The notes under the pieces: model-generated
The model's database searches: none
Told to the model about the DNA's origin: nothing
Seen by the model: only the letters and a program-made list of their open reading frames with translations
Made by a program: the position numbers and the translations under genes
DNA from: Kribbella pittospori
GTDB taxonomy: Bacteria > Actinomycetota > Actinomycetes > Propionibacteriales > Kribbellaceae
Direction: 5' to 3'
DNA length: 64,000 nucleotides
Assembly (NCBI RefSeq): GCF_004331465.1
Contig: NZ_SJKB01000022.1
Location: 35,098 to 99,097, forward strand
In this document: positions 63,910 through 64,000 of the stretch, in pieces
Numbering within the stretch: position 1 is the first letter of the stretch
Layout: the number at the start of each line of letters is the position of its first letter

Positions 63910-64000
63910 TCAACCAGTTGTTGCACGCAGCGCCTCGTCGAGGGCTTGGGCTGGAGTCTTCCATCCCAGGGTCTGTCGTGGGCGGGTGTTCAGCCGGTGG
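63910..64000 (-). mobile_element. IS30-family transposase C-terminus, cut by the window edge
   Basis: The minus-strand frame reads HRLNTRPRQTLGWKTPAQAL then DEALRATTG and stop, the typical end of IS30-family DDE transposases (LNxRPRKTLGWKTPAEAL). Only about 29 codons are inside the window. The insertion-sequence end is expected just beyond the stop, around TTTCAACCAGTTG (63908-63920); the other end is not visible. Confidence 0.85.

Overview
The window is a 64 kb chromosomal segment of a high-GC actinomycete. Tat-type secreted proteins, SigE-family ECF sigma factors, menB, a tRNA-editing TadA with its actinobacterial partner, an FMN riboswitch, and many start codons lying 6-8 nt after a TANNNT -10 box (leaderless mRNAs) all point there. 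Overall gene style looks like Kribbella or a close Nocardioidaceae relative; that genus-level guess is inference, not a database result.

Left part (1-13.7 kb): a truncated GAF-PAS-GGDEF cyclase, then a carbohydrate catabolic island. One leftward arm holds an FGGY sugar kinase, then cupin, Gfo/Idh dehydrogenase, DUF993 aldolase-like protein and two TIM-barrel isomerase/epimerases, mostly with 4-bp start/stop overlaps. A divergent rightward arm holds a nucleoside hydrolase-like protein, a 20-codon Tat-signal remnant, a third TIM-barrel isomerase and a two-subunit transketolase. A SorC-type regulator closes the island. Isomerase + kinase + split transketolase resembles the D-apiose/apulose transketolase pathway. 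A riboswitch-controlled ribB is inserted between the transketolase and the regulator.

13.7-31.8 kb: a ThrE-like exporter; two secreted glycan-associated proteins (DUF4185 plus CBM, and a BNR sialidase-like protein) behind a LacI-type operator; an unusual riboflavin synthase-like/RibB-like fusion coupled to a methyltransferase; a cNMP-binding protein overlapping a class III cyclase; GNAT, MarR and a flavin reductase-GNAT fusion controlled by twin operators; a PadR/HAAS pair; an AraC-DinB fusion; hydrolase, SDR and an ECF sigma factor reading through into a GNAT; then an intergenic zone with two inverted-repeat elements and a secreted PepX-like peptidase.

31.9-42.3 kb: LacI regulator, menB, a Tat-exported TagC-like protein, upp (with a duplicated 3' end), the TadA pair, tRNA-Ser(CGA) with a duplicated 3' end, a K+/H+ antiporter, LytR_C and VapB-like proteins, an L,D-transpeptidase and a HerA/DUF853 ATPase.

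42.4-60 kb: a membrane diguanylate cyclase and three separate SigE-family sigma/single-pass membrane partner modules (43.9, 47.7 and 57.5 kb). The first has a recognisable shared promoter (AACCTTTCGG, 10-11 nt, CGTCC) in front of the sigma gene, an orphan copy of its sensor domain, and the L,D-transpeptidase 4 kb away, suggesting an autoregulated envelope-stress regulon. Between them lie an SH3 secreted protein, DinB/XRE, PhyH, APH, methyltransferase, a small recombinase-like operon, an MFS/XRE pair and GNAT. The right end carries a TetR-SnoaL-metal-binding cluster, a RibD_C reductase, the RNA-binding factor Tex and the 3' end of an IS30-family transposase cut by the window edge.
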